Source: an uncultured Clostridia bacterium
Lineage (GTDB): Bacteria > Bacillota > Clostridia > Christensenellales > Aristaeellaceae
Length of the DNA stretch: 64,000 nt
Direction of reading: 5' to 3'
Assembly: GCA_934643825.1 (NCBI GenBank)
Contig: CAKUCW010000002.1
Location: 62,001-126,000, forward strand
Shown here in pieces: positions 7,208 through 15,914 of this stretch. A program made the translations under genes and the position numbers. A model generated the notes under the pieces. That model worked only from the letters and a program-made list of their open reading frames with translations. It searched no databases and was not told the DNA's origin. Each line of letters starts with the position of its first letter. Within the stretch, counting starts at the first letter, position 1.

Positions 7208-10200
7208 ATGGCGAAGAAGGCAGCGAAGAGCGCGGCAAAGAAAAAACGCGCAGTCTCCGGAAAGCGCGGGAGACCCGGGCGCGGAAAACAGCAAAAGAGC
7301 GCCGATCCGCGTGGCATTATCGGAATCGTCGTGTTCTGTCTGGGGCTGTTGGCGCTGGTCTGTCAGTTCGTTCCGTCAAACGGAGGGTTTTTGAACCGGT
7401 GCATGCTGGTTGTGCGCGGGCTGGGCGGCATGCTCTGCCTGCTGCTGCCGGTCGTCCTGTGCTGGGCAGGCGTAACGCTCGTGTTTTTCGGCGAAAAAAG
7501 GCTGAGCCTGCGAACGCTGATTTACAGCACACTGATTTTCCTGTTTGTGGAAACGATGTTCCAGATGGTCAATATCATCAGGGTCAACGGGGCGCTGGCG
7601 GCGGATGGTGCGAGCCTGGGCTACGGCGCGTTTCTGGCGCGGTCGTTCTCCATGTCGTCGCTGGACTGCAAGGGCGGCGGCTTGATCGGCGCCCTGCTGG
7701 CGTGGCCGCTGTATAAAGCGCTGGATGTCTGGGGCGGCATGATCGTTTTGATCTGTGCGACGGCAATCGTGCTGATGGCGCTGACCGGCGTTTCCTTCAG
7801 CGGGCTGGGCATGCGGATATCCGAATTGCTGGATGATCTGCGCGTGGACTGGCAGGAACGCAGAGAGGAAAAGAGCGCCCTGCGCGACGCCAGACAGGAG
7901 GAAGAGCTGGAGCGGGAAAATGCGCTGGCGCTGGAACGGCAGAAGCGCAGACAGGCGCGAATGCAGCAGGAAAAAGAGGAACAGGAGCGCCAGAAAACGC
8001 AGAAACAGCAGGAAGAGCAGCCTAAGCCGGAAACGCCGCCCGCGGAAACGCAAAGCGCCGACGGCAAGACAAACAACACGCAGAGACAGCGGCGCAAGGC
8101 AAAGCCGGAGCTGACCGTTGTTTACGCGCAGAGCGACGACGAGGAACGCCCGGACGATCAACCGGTGATCAACAGCAGACCGCCGCGACGGGCGCCCGCG
8201 CCGCGCAAACGCAAGGAGATGTCCCCGAGCGCTCAGCTCTATATCGAGCGGAATGACGAATTCGTGCGGGTGCCGATCGAGGAGCAGACGCCGACGACGC
8301 GAAGCAGACGCAACAGCTTCACCATGCGGGAGGCGGAAGACGCATTCCTGTATGGCGCAAATCCTGAGGATGATCCTCGGCAGACGGGCTATGCGCCGCC
8401 GTACGGCAATCCGCCGCCGTCCGCATTCGTGCCGCAGCAGGCTGACGACGCGCCCGAATCGGATGAGGATTATGGAGCAAGCCCCGAACCGGAATATGTG
8501 CAGCCCGTTCCGCCCGAACAGGAACCGCTGCCCGATGAAGGGGACGACGAGGAAGACGAGGCGTCGCTGATCACCAACGCGCATGCACAGGGCGCGGATC
8601 GCCCCATTGAGGAGAGCTATGGCACGGCAGAACCGGAGGAAGAAGAGCCGATGCTGCCTGCGGGTCATATCGAATACGACGACGGCGACGCGCAGGTGAC
8701 GGCGGACGAGCCGCACGACGAGCCGACGCCCACGCAGAGCGGATCGTTTGGCGGCTGGCAGATGCCGCCGCGCAGAGAATCGACCGCGGGCGCACCGTCG
8801 AGCTATTCCGACAGCGCAATTGACGCGGCTCGGGCACGCATGACGCAGAACGCCGGCAGCCAGATGAAACAGGAAATGCCCGTGCAGCCGCAGGGGCAGG
8901 ATGTGCTGAAGGCACAGCGGATGAACGAGCAGCAGACGGTTGTGCAGCTGCGCGGAAACAGGCTCGATGGAACGCCTATCGTCGTGCCGCAGAAGGATGT
9001 TCACGAATCGCCGCAGGTGGCGAAGGAGGAATACATCTTCCCGCCGATTGACCTGCTCAATCAGAGCCGGACGACGCAGGATCCTAACCAGCGAGCCAAG
9101 GATGAGGCGGGCGCACGCAAACTGATCGGCACGCTCGAGAGCTTTGGCGTGCAGGCTAAGCTGCTCCATGTCACGCATGGACCCGCTATCACGCGCTATG
9201 AGCTGGCACCTGCGCCGGGCGTCAAGGTTTCGCGCATCGTCGGTCTGGTCGATGATATCGCGCTGAATATGGCGTCCGACGGCGTGCGCATCGAAGCGCC
9301 GATTCCCGGAAAGCCGGCGGTCGGCATCGAGATTCCGAACCAGAAGATCGAAACCGTGTCCCTGCGCGATGTGCTGGAAAGCCCGGAAATGATGCGCGAA
9401 AAATCCCCGACGGCGGTTGCGCTGGGCAAGGGCATATCCGGTGCGCCGGTGATTGCGGATATGGCAAAAATGCCGCATGTGCTGATTGCGGGCGCGACGG
9501 GTTCCGGTAAATCCGTCTGCATCAATACGATCATCAACTCCATCATCTTCCGCGCCAAGCCGGAAGAGGTCAGGCTCATCCTCATCGACCCGAAGGTCGT
9601 CGAGCTGTCCGTTTACAACGGCATTCCGCATCTGCTTGTTCCGGTCGTCACAGACCCGAAAAAGGCGAGCGCGGCGCTCAGCTGGGCGGTTGTGGAGATG
9701 GAGCATCGCTATAAGCGGTTTGAAACGATGGGTGTGCGCGACATCCGCGGCTACAACAACGCCATCGGCGAGAACGAAGAACCGATGAGTAAGATCATCG
9801 TCATCATCGACGAGTTGGCGGATTTGATGATGGTTGCGCCGGGCGAGGTTGAGGAGTCCATTTGCCGACTGGCTCAGCTGGCGCGTGCGGCGGGCATCCA
9901 TCTGGTCATCGCGACGCAGCGCCCGTCGGTCAACGTCATCACCGGCGTCATCAAGGCGAATATCCCCAGCCGCATCGCGTTCGCGGTATCCAGCCAGATT
10001 GACAGCCGTACCATTCTCGATTCCGGCGGCGCGGAAAAGCTGCTGGGCAAGGGCGATATGCTCTATGCGCCGCAGGGCGCGGGCAAGCCGACGCGTGTGC
10101 AGGGCTGCTTTGTTTCGGATGACGAGGTGCAGCGGATCGTCGAATTCGTCCGCGGACGGCACAGCGCTGATTACAACGAGGACGTCATCGAGCAGATGAA

Positions 10201-10483
10201 CACGGCTGCCGACGAGGAAAACACCGCCGCATCCGACGCGCCCAGCACGGGCGAACCGGTGGATGAGATGCTGAACAAAGCCATTGAGCTGGCTGTGGAT
10301 GCGGGACAGGTTTCCATCAGCATGCTGCAAAGACGCCTGCGCGTGGGCTATGCGCGTGCGGGAAGGCTCGTGGACGAGATGACCCTGCGGGGCATCACGG
10401 CGGAGGCGGAAGGCCCGACCAAGCCGCGGACTGTGCTGATTTCCAGAGAGGAATGGCGCAGGATGCAGGAAAATCAGGAATAA
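7208..10483 (+). CDS. ftsK: FtsK/SpoIIIE DNA translocase
   Basis: This 1091-residue protein pumps chromosomal DNA through the division or sporulation septum. It has a Lys/Arg-rich N-terminus, about four membrane segments (residues about 38-210), and a long, low-complexity acidic/Pro/Gln linker (about 215-600). A RecA-like motor follows, with Walker A GATGSGKS (762-769) and Walker B IIVIIDELADLMM. The C-terminal gamma winged helix (SMLQRRLRVGYARAGRLVDEM) reads KOPS/SRS sequences. The length exceeds B. subtilis SpoIIIE because of the long linker. ATG 7208 follows GGAGGG. Sequence cannot tell whether it serves vegetative division, sporulation or both. Confidence 0.93.
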   Translation: MAKKAAKSAAKKKRAVSGKRGRPGRGKQQKSADPRGIIGIVVFCLGLLALVCQFVPSNGGFLNRCMLVVRGLGGMLCLLLPVVLCWAGVTLVFFGEKRLSLRTLIYSTLIFLFVETMFQMVNIIRVNGALAADGASLGYGAFLARSFSMSSLDCKGGGLIGALLAWPLYKALDVWGGMIVLICATAIVLMALTGVSFSGLGMRISELLDDLRVDWQERREEKSALRDARQEEELERENALALERQKRRQARMQQEKEEQERQKTQKQQEEQPKPETPPAETQSADGKTNNTQRQRRKAKPELTVVYAQSDDEERPDDQPVINSRPPRRAPAPRKRKEMSPSAQLYIERNDEFVRVPIEEQTPTTRSRRNSFTMREAEDAFLYGANPEDDPRQTGYAPPYGNPPPSAFVPQQADDAPESDEDYGASPEPEYVQPVPPEQEPLPDEGDDEEDEASLITNAHAQGADRPIEESYGTAEPEEEEPMLPAGHIEYDDGDAQVTADEPHDEPTPTQSGSFGGWQMPPRRESTAGAPSSYSDSAIDAARARMTQNAGSQMKQEMPVQPQGQDVLKAQRMNEQQTVVQLRGNRLDGTPIVVPQKDVHESPQVAKEEYIFPPIDLLNQSRTTQDPNQRAKDEAGARKLIGTLESFGVQAKLLHVTHGPAITRYELAPAPGVKVSRIVGLVDDIALNMASDGVRIEAPIPGKPAVGIEIPNQKIETVSLRDVLESPEMMREKSPTAVALGKGISGAPVIADMAKMPHVLIAGATGSGKSVCINTIINSIIFRAKPEEVRLILIDPKVVELSVYNGIPHLLVPVVTDPKKASAALSWAVVEMEHRYKRFETMGVRDIRGYNNAIGENEEPMSKIIVIIDELADLMMVAPGEVEESICRLAQLARAAGIHLVIATQRPSVNVITGVIKANIPSRIAFAVSSQIDSRTILDSGGAEKLLGKGDMLYAPQGAGKPTRVQGCFVSDDEVQRIVEFVRGRHSADYNEDVIEQMNTAADEENTAASDAPSTGEPVDEMLNKAIELAVDAGQVSISMLQRRLRVGYARAGRLVDEMTLRGITAEAEGPTKPRTVLISREEWRRMQENQE

Positions 10484-10544
10484 CAGAGAATAACTAAGGA
10501 CGGTCGGGGCTTGGCTTCAAGCTTCCTTCGGCAGGGAGTCGTTT

Positions 10545-10580
10545 CCTGGCCCCTTTCTCCGCTTCGCGGCGGTTTGAAGA
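10545..10580. repeat. Single intergenic repeat module R4
   Basis: One copy of the CTTCGCGGCGGTTTG module sits in the 257-bp gap before hisS. The rest of the gap holds short GCTATCGC-type inverted repeats, and I found no clear promoter. Confidence 0.6.
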
Positions 10581-10740
10581 AATTTGATTTCAGCTATCGC
10601 AAAGCCGATAGCGCAGACTGCAGACAAAAAGCTGAGCTATCGCAAAGCAATAGTGTAGTGGAAAATCCAAGAGCCTCAGGTTCTTGGCAGGGCATGGGAC
10701 GGAGTTCCGCCCGCATCCTCAATACGAAAGGAAGAACACG

Positions 10741-12003
10741 ATGAAATTTATTAAGACTCCCGTCAAGGGAATGTGCGATATGCTGCCCGCCGATATGCGC
10801 CTTCGCGAGCATGTTTTGGGCATGATCAAGGAATCCTATGGTGCGCATGGCTTCATGCAGATCGAAACGCCGGTGATGGAGCATATCGAAAACCTGACCG
10901 GCAAGCAGGGCGGCGACAACGAGAAGCTCATCTTCAAGGTCATGAAGCGCGGCGCCGAGCTTCAGCGTGCCATTGAAAAGGGCGACGGCGAGCTGGCGGA
11001 TAACGGACTGCGCTATGACCTGACCGTCCCGCTGGCGCGTTATTACGCCAACAACAAGGAAAAGCTGCCGGTGCCGTTCAAGGCGATGCAGCTGGGCAAC
11101 GTCTGGCGTGCGGATAACCCGCAGAAGGGTCGCTTCCGCCAGTTCACCCAGTGCGATATCGATATCCTCGGCGACGACAGCAGCTTGGCTGAGATCGAGC
11201 TGATTTCCGCAACGGCGGCGATGCTGAGCAAGATGCTGGCGGAAGCGGGGCTGTCCGAGTTCACCATCCACGTCAACGATCGCCGGATGCTGGCGGCGGC
11301 GGCGCTTTCCGCGGGCTTTGAAACGGAGGAGATCGGCGGGGCGCTGATTTCGCTGGATAAGTTCGATAAAATCGGTCTGGACGGCATCGAAAAGGATCTG
11401 CTCGCGGGCGGCTATGCGGAGGAAAAGGTTGCCAAGTACATGGCGTTCTACCGCAATGTGCAGCCGGGCATGGATATCGCCGAATTCTGCAAGGACGTCA
11501 ATCCGGAATATCTGCCGGAGAGCGTCGGCGTGGCGCTGGCGGATATCATCGGCAGCGTGAAGCCGATGCTTGCCGAGGGCGTGAAGATCGTCTTTGACCC
11601 GACGCTGGTTCGCGGCATGGGCTATTATACGGGCCCGGTGTTTGAGGTAACGCTGGATGGCTATAACTTCGCCATCGCGGGCGGCGGACGCTATGACGAG
11701 ATGATCGGCAAATTCAGCGGTCAGAACGTCAGCGCGTGCGGCTTCTCCATCGGCTTTGAGCGCATTGTGACCATCCTCAAGGATCACATGAAGGGAAGCT
11801 ATAAGCTGCCGGAAGGCTCGACGGCGTATCTGATCGGCGGTAAGGTGCCGACGGCGCGTAAAGCCGAGGTGCTGGCGCAGGCGGCGCAGGTGCGCACGAC
11901 GGGCGTCGTGGCGACGGTGCTGCCGATGAGCAAGAACATCAAGCATCAGATCGAGCTGCTGGAGGCGGAAGGCTTCACCAAGTTCGAGAAGATCTACGAG
12001 TAA
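10741..12003 (+). CDS. hisS: Histidyl-tRNA synthetase, short-C-terminus clade
   Basis: This 420-residue class II aminoacyl-tRNA synthetase charges tRNA-His. Motif 1 lies around IETPVMEHIENLTG. Motif 2 is VWRADNPQKGRFRQFTQCD. The histidine-binding RGMGYYTGPVFEV segment and motif 3 GGGRYDEMIG with GFSIGFERI are present. The sequence follows the Clostridia clade that resembles eukaryotic HisRS, and that clade also ends shortly after the first half of the anticodon-binding domain (here ..LLEAEGFTKFEKIYE), so the short tail is probably natural. ATG 10741 follows AAGGAAG; a longer in-frame extension lacks support. It leads a hisS / rseC-like / trx cluster. Confidence 0.92.
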   Translation: MKFIKTPVKGMCDMLPADMRLREHVLGMIKESYGAHGFMQIETPVMEHIENLTGKQGGDNEKLIFKVMKRGAELQRAIEKGDGELADNGLRYDLTVPLARYYANNKEKLPVPFKAMQLGNVWRADNPQKGRFRQFTQCDIDILGDDSSLAEIELISATAAMLSKMLAEAGLSEFTIHVNDRRMLAAAALSAGFETEEIGGALISLDKFDKIGLDGIEKDLLAGGYAEEKVAKYMAFYRNVQPGMDIAEFCKDVNPEYLPESVGVALADIIGSVKPMLAEGVKIVFDPTLVRGMGYYTGPVFEVTLDGYNFAIAGGGRYDEMIGKFSGQNVSACGFSIGFERIVTILKDHMKGSYKLPEGSTAYLIGGKVPTARKAEVLAQAAQVRTTGVVATVLPMSKNIKHQIELLEAEGFTKFEKIYE

Positions 12004-12015
12004 GGAAGGAAATTC

Positions 12016-12465
12016 ATGACCAATAAAGGTGTCGTGACCGAGGTCAACGGCGATACGCTGACCGTCGCGTTTGAACGCCATGAGGCGTGCGGCGACTGCC
12101 ATGCCTGCATGCACGGCAGTGAAAGCTGTGCCAAGCATACCGTCAAGCTCAAGGGCAAGGCGAATGTAGGCGACATAATCGAAGTGGAAATGGATAGCTC
12201 GCATGTGATGGAAGCGTCCGCGCTGGCGTATATGCTGCCGCTGGCAGGCTTCATCATCGGGCTTGCCGGAGGCTGGCTCATCAGCAAAGGCATGAACAGC
12301 AGAAGCGGCGAATTGATGATGGCGCTGTTCGCCGTGCTGGGAACGGCGGTTGCGTATGTCATCATGCGTGCGTTCGATCCGAAGCTGTCCAAGGGACGCT
12401 GGGAACAGAAGATTGTTTCCGTCACCCCGGCGAAGAAGTCTTCTCCCGATGAAAAGAAAGACTAA
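12016..12465 (+). CDS. RseC/SoxR-reducing-system family membrane protein
   Basis: This 149-residue protein starts with a small beta domain containing a clustered Cys motif (C-GDC-HAC-MHGSESC, residues about 24-38), followed by two transmembrane helices (about 68-115) and a charged tail. That architecture matches the RseC/MucC family: in proteobacteria RseC modulates sigma-E, and related RsxC-linked proteins act in SoxR reduction. In Clostridia these proteins usually accompany redox genes, and here thioredoxin follows 44 bp downstream, which fits a redox role. ATG 12016 lies 12 bp after the hisS stop behind AAGGAAG. Confidence 0.8.
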   Translation: MTNKGVVTEVNGDTLTVAFERHEACGDCHACMHGSESCAKHTVKLKGKANVGDIIEVEMDSSHVMEASALAYMLPLAGFIIGLAGGWLISKGMNSRSGELMMALFAVLGTAVAYVIMRAFDPKLSKGRWEQKIVSVTPAKKSSPDEKKD

Positions 12466-12509
12466 AAAGAGCATGACCCACCATGACCAATCTTGAAGGA
12501 GGTATGAAT

Positions 12510-12824
12510 ATGGCTCTTCATTTGAATAAGCAGACGTTTGACGAGGTTATCTCCGGCGATCAGCCGGTGCTGGTCGATTTCTGGGCGACGTGGTGCGGCC
12601 CGTGCCGCATGATTGCGCCCGCGGTTGAGGAAGTCGCGGAGGAATTCGAAGGACGCGCCGTCGTCGGTAAGGTCGATGTGGATGAGGAAACGGATATTGC
12701 CCGCCGCTATGGCATCATGAGCATTCCGACGCTCATCGTCTTTAAGAATGGTAAGGTCGTTGAACAGGCAGTCGGCGCCCGCGGTAAGCAGGATATCGCT
12801 GAAATGCTCGAACGTCATCTGTAA
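12510..12824 (+). CDS. trxA: Thioredoxin
   Basis: This 104-residue cytoplasmic dithiol-disulfide oxidoreductase has active site WCGPC (Cys29, Cys32) within VLVDFWATWCGPCRM, the conserved cis-Pro in IPTLIVFKNG, and standard length. ATG 12510 is 6 nt from AGGAGGT; the upstream ATG 12504 would overlap the ribosome-binding site. It is the last gene of the hisS cluster, and a terminator follows at 12855. Confidence 0.95.
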   Translation: MALHLNKQTFDEVISGDQPVLVDFWATWCGPCRMIAPAVEEVAEEFEGRAVVGKVDVDEETDIARRYGIMSIPTLIVFKNGKVVEQAVGARGKQDIAEMLERHL

Positions 12825-12854
12825 GAAAAATCGTCAGTCATCAATCATTTGAAG

Positions 12855-12889
12855 CAGCCGCTCCGTAAAATGGGGCGGCTGTTCTTTGT
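12855..12889 (+). terminator. Rho-independent terminator after thioredoxin
   Basis: CAGCCGCTCC and GGGGCGGCTG pair across a seven-base loop and are followed by TTCTTTGTTT. Confidence 0.75.
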
Positions 12890-12907
12890 TTCTAAAAACA
12901 CTTCTTG

Positions 12908-13252
12908 AAACCGCCGCGAAGCGAAGAAGGGAGCCTGAGGGGGGAAGCCCCTCAGTGGGGTTTGGGGCAAAGCCCCAAGCGGGTTATAGGGCGGCAGCCC
13001 TAACGTAACCCCGTTCTCAAGCGCGAAGCGCATAAAGACAAGAATCAGGAAGCGAAGCGAAACCTGATTCCACCCCGGCAGCTTGAAACCGCCGCGAAGC
13101 GAAGAAGGGAGTCTGAGGGGGAAGCCCCTCAGTGGGGTTTGGGGCAAAGCCCCAAGCGGGTTATAGGGCGGCAGCCCTAACGTATCCCATGATCAGAAAA
13201 GCAGTTTCAGAGCAGAATGCGGAGCATTCCGCAATTGAAACGGGTTTGCGCC
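12908..13252. repeat. Mosaic intergenic repeat cluster R5 with tandem copies
   Basis: Two nearly identical blocks of about 105 bp (12908-13013 and 13085-13189) repeat with a period of 177 bp. Each holds the AAACCGCCGCGAAGCG module, a CTGAGGGG..CCCCTCAG hairpin and a GGGGCAAAGCCCC palindrome. The GAATCAGG..CCTGATTC module lies between them. A copy of the AGAATGC..GCATTCCG hairpin module closes the cluster (13200-13245). No gene is supported in the 706-bp gap between trxA and rnj apart from the rnj promoter. Confidence 0.8.
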
Positions 13253-13377
13253 GCAAAACTCAGCTTTAGACGCGGAGAAGCTTTCAATAAGCTTTGGCAG
13301 AATCGGGTATCGCGCCGCGCATGTCAGCGTGAAATCCATATTACGCGCATTTTCGGGCAAGTTACAAAGGATATGCT

Positions 13378-13405
13378 TTGACAATGACTTGTTTTGTGCT
13401 ATAAT
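13378..13405 (+). promoter_or_regulatory. Strong sigma-A promoter for rnj
   Basis: TTGACA (13378-13383) and TATAAT (13400-13405) are separated by 16 bp, with TGC immediately before the -10. The 5' leader is about 120 nt long. Confidence 0.85.
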
Positions 13406-13530
13406 GAATCAGATACGATGAGGAAGCTTTACGCTTCGAACGTTCGGATTTTAAAAGTCCGCTGGCGGTTACGCAGGGGCTTTTGGAACATAAAAACATG
13501 AAAAGGGAGAGCAGAAAGGAGGAGGTACTC

Positions 13531-15183
13531 TTGGCGAAGCTGAGGATTATTCCGCTGGGTGGTCTTGGCGAGGTCGGCAAGAACATGACGGCGTTTGAAT
13601 ATGGCGATGATATCGTCGTTGTGGACTGCGGCTCGATCTTCCCTCGACAGGATATGCTCGGCATTGATCTGGTGATTCCGGATATCACCTATCTGGAGCG
13701 TAACAGAGAGCGCGTGCGTGCGTATCTCATCACCCACGGACATGAAGACCACATCGGCGCGACGCCGTATGTGTTTCGCCGCGTGCCTGCGCCGGTTTAT
13801 GGAACGAAACTGACCTGTGCGCTCATACGCGGCAAGCTGGCGGAGCATAATATCAACAACATCCAGATGCATGTGGTCAAGCCGAAGGATGTCATCGAGG
13901 TCGGCGCGTTTTCCGTGCAGTTCATCAAGGTGAGCCATTCCATCGCGGGCGCGGTCGCCATGGCGATTACCTGCCCGGCAGGCACGGTGATCGTGACCGG
14001 CGACTTCAAAATCGACTATACCCCCATCGATGGGGAAGTGACCGATCTGAACACGCTTGCCGCATGGGGAAGCCGCGGCGTATTGGCAATGCTGGCGGAA
14101 TCCACCAACGTGGAGCGCCCGGGCTACACGATGAGCGAACGCAAGATCGGCGATACGTTCCATAACCTGTTTAAGGATGCGAAGGGACGCATCATCATTG
14201 CGATGTTCGCGTCGAATCTGCACAGAATTCAGCAGGTTGTGGATAACTGCATCGAATTCGGACGCAAGATTTGCTTTGTCGGCAGGAGCATGGTCAATGT
14301 CACCAAGCTGGCGATGGAAATCGGCGAATTGAAGATTCCGCAGGATGTGTATCTCGAAGTCGGCGATTTGGATTGCTATGAAGATCATGAAATCGTCGTG
14401 CTGACGACGGGCAGTCAGGGCGAACCGATGAGCGGCTTGACGCGCATGGCGAACAGCGAACATCGCCGCTTGCAGATTCGCGAGGGCGATACGGTCATCA
14501 TTTCCTCGACGCCGATCCCCGGCAACGAGATCATGGTGTCGCGCATCATCGACCAGCTGTATCGCTGCGGCGCGACGGTCATCTATAACCGCATTGCGGA
14601 TGTACACGTTTCCGGACACGCCTGTCAGGAGGAGCTGAAGCTGATGCACACGCTGGTCAAGCCGAAGTACTTCATTCCGGTGCATGGCGAATATCGCATG
14701 CTGCACAGGCACGCGCAGCTCGCGCAGGATCTGGGCATGCCGGAAAACCATGTCATCATTCTGGAAATGGGGCAGGCGCTGGAGCTTTCGGAGGATGAAG
14801 CGAACATCACAGGCCCGATTCCGACTGGATCGGTGATGGTAGACGGCTTGGGCGTGGGCGACGTAGGCAATGTCGTTCTGCGCGACCGCAAGCATCTCTC
14901 GCAGGACGGCTTGATCATTGTCGTCGTCGGCGTCAGCAAGGAAACGGGTCAGGTCACGAGCGGGCCGGAGCTGATTTCCCGCGGCTTTGTCTATGTGCGT
15001 GAGAATGAGGAACTCATTTCCGGCGCACGCAATGTGGCGATGGGCGTCTTGCAGCGCTATGATCGGATTGAGCAGAGCGACTGGACGAGCGTCAAGAACG
15101 GCATCAAGGACGAGATGCACAACTACCTGTTTGATCTGATTAAGCGCAACCCGATGATCCTGCCGATCATCATGGAGACGTAA
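13531..15183 (+). CDS. rnj: Ribonuclease J
   Basis: This 550-residue metallo-beta-lactamase/beta-CASP RNase has endonuclease and 5'-3' exonuclease activity in RNA decay and maturation. It has the metal motif HGHEDH (residues 69-74 within LITHGHEDHIG), motif 3 TGDFKIDYTP, beta-CASP elements (the MLAESTNVERPG segment and later ISSTPIPGNE), and the C-terminal motif IPVHGEYRML. TTG 13531 was chosen because AAAGGAGGAGGT lies immediately upstream and it gives the family-typical MAKLRIIPLGGLGEVGKNM start; ATG 13483 and 13498 lie upstream of that site. It has its own promoter. Confidence 0.93.
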   Translation: MAKLRIIPLGGLGEVGKNMTAFEYGDDIVVVDCGSIFPRQDMLGIDLVIPDITYLERNRERVRAYLITHGHEDHIGATPYVFRRVPAPVYGTKLTCALIRGKLAEHNINNIQMHVVKPKDVIEVGAFSVQFIKVSHSIAGAVAMAITCPAGTVIVTGDFKIDYTPIDGEVTDLNTLAAWGSRGVLAMLAESTNVERPGYTMSERKIGDTFHNLFKDAKGRIIIAMFASNLHRIQQVVDNCIEFGRKICFVGRSMVNVTKLAMEIGELKIPQDVYLEVGDLDCYEDHEIVVLTTGSQGEPMSGLTRMANSEHRRLQIREGDTVIISSTPIPGNEIMVSRIIDQLYRCGATVIYNRIADVHVSGHACQEELKLMHTLVKPKYFIPVHGEYRMLHRHAQLAQDLGMPENHVIILEMGQALELSEDEANITGPIPTGSVMVDGLGVGDVGNVVLRDRKHLSQDGLIIVVVGVSKETGQVTSGPELISRGFVYVRENEELISGARNVAMGVLQRYDRIEQSDWTSVKNGIKDEMHNYLFDLIKRNPMILPIIMET

Positions 15184-15196
15184 GGGAGCGTGTTTG

Positions 15197-15490
15197 GGGC
15201 TGCCGATCTGGGAAGCTCGCATAGGGGCGCTGTCCTCTGCCTGCGGCAGACGCGCCCGCTTCGCGAACGCGCAAGCACTCCTTGCGATTTCCGATTTCCA
15301 TCACGCTGAATCCCGCACAGCGGGCGCGTGATTCCAATCCCCAAGCCCTGCCTGAGGGACGAGTCCCTCAGACTCCCCTCTTCGCTTCGCGGCGATTTGA
15401 ATATGCTTCACTTTAGCTATCGCTTCGCGATAGCGTTGTGGAGGGTCAAGGGAACTCAGTTCCCTTGTGGGGTTTGGGGCGAAGCCCCAA
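15197..15490. repeat. Mosaic intergenic repeat R6, inverted partner of R3
   Basis: Positions 15205-15400 are the near-identical reverse complement of R3 (6972-7150), with a CTGAGGGACGAGTCCCTCAG hairpin inserted. Further hairpins (GGGAACTCAGTTCCC, and GGGGTTTGGGGCGAAGCCCC) run to about 15490. There is no gene in this 351-bp gap. Confidence 0.8.
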
Positions 15491-15534
15491 TTGTTTTCCC
15501 CCATAATTGCTAGAATAAGGAAGTTTGAACAGAC

Positions 15535-15888
15535 ATGAACATTTATGATACGGCACATAAGCTTGCCGACGAAATCAAGAAAAGCGACGAATGTGTCCGT
15601 TTGGCGGAACTGCGCGAGCGTGCTTATGCCGATGAAACGAACCGGCTGCTGCTGGATGAGTATAAGCGGCTTCAGGTGCAGCTTCAGATGAGCATGGTCG
15701 GCGCGGCGGGGCAGATGCCCGGCGAGGATATGCAGCGCTTTCAGCAGCTGGCGTCGCTTCTGTATATGAACAGCGACGTGCAGGCTTATCTGATGGCGGA
15801 AATGCAGATGCAGAAGACGCTGGCGGATGTTTTCAAGATTCTGACGGAAGCAGCCGGCATTCATTTCGACGTGCCGGAAAAGCAGTAA
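15535..15888 (+). CDS. ylbF: YlbF/YmcA family protein
   Basis: This 117-residue all-helical protein is of the Com_YlbF family. It shows the conserved MNIYDTAHKLADEIKKSDECVRL opening pattern and the LLLDEYKRLQ and YMNSDVQAYLMAE helices. In B. subtilis YlbF, YmcA and YaaT form a complex that influences RNase Y-dependent mRNA processing, competence and sporulation. Its neighbourhood with rnj fits an RNA-turnover theme. It begins a three-gene operon (26-bp and 15-bp gaps) with mltG and the U32 peptidase. The upstream SD is weak (AAGGAAG at some distance). Confidence 0.85.
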   Translation: MNIYDTAHKLADEIKKSDECVRLAELRERAYADETNRLLLDEYKRLQVQLQMSMVGAAGQMPGEDMQRFQQLASLLYMNSDVQAYLMAEMQMQKTLADVFKILTEAAGIHFDVPEKQ

Positions 15889-15914
15889 CATCATGATCCG
15901 GGAGGAAAGCGAAC

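Noticed and set aside
7376..10330. 984-codon open frame antisense to ftsK
   Set aside because: It mirrors the ftsK frame in high-GC DNA, has no recognisable domain or ribosome-binding site, and its composition (His/Arg/Gln-rich) is typical of a shadow.
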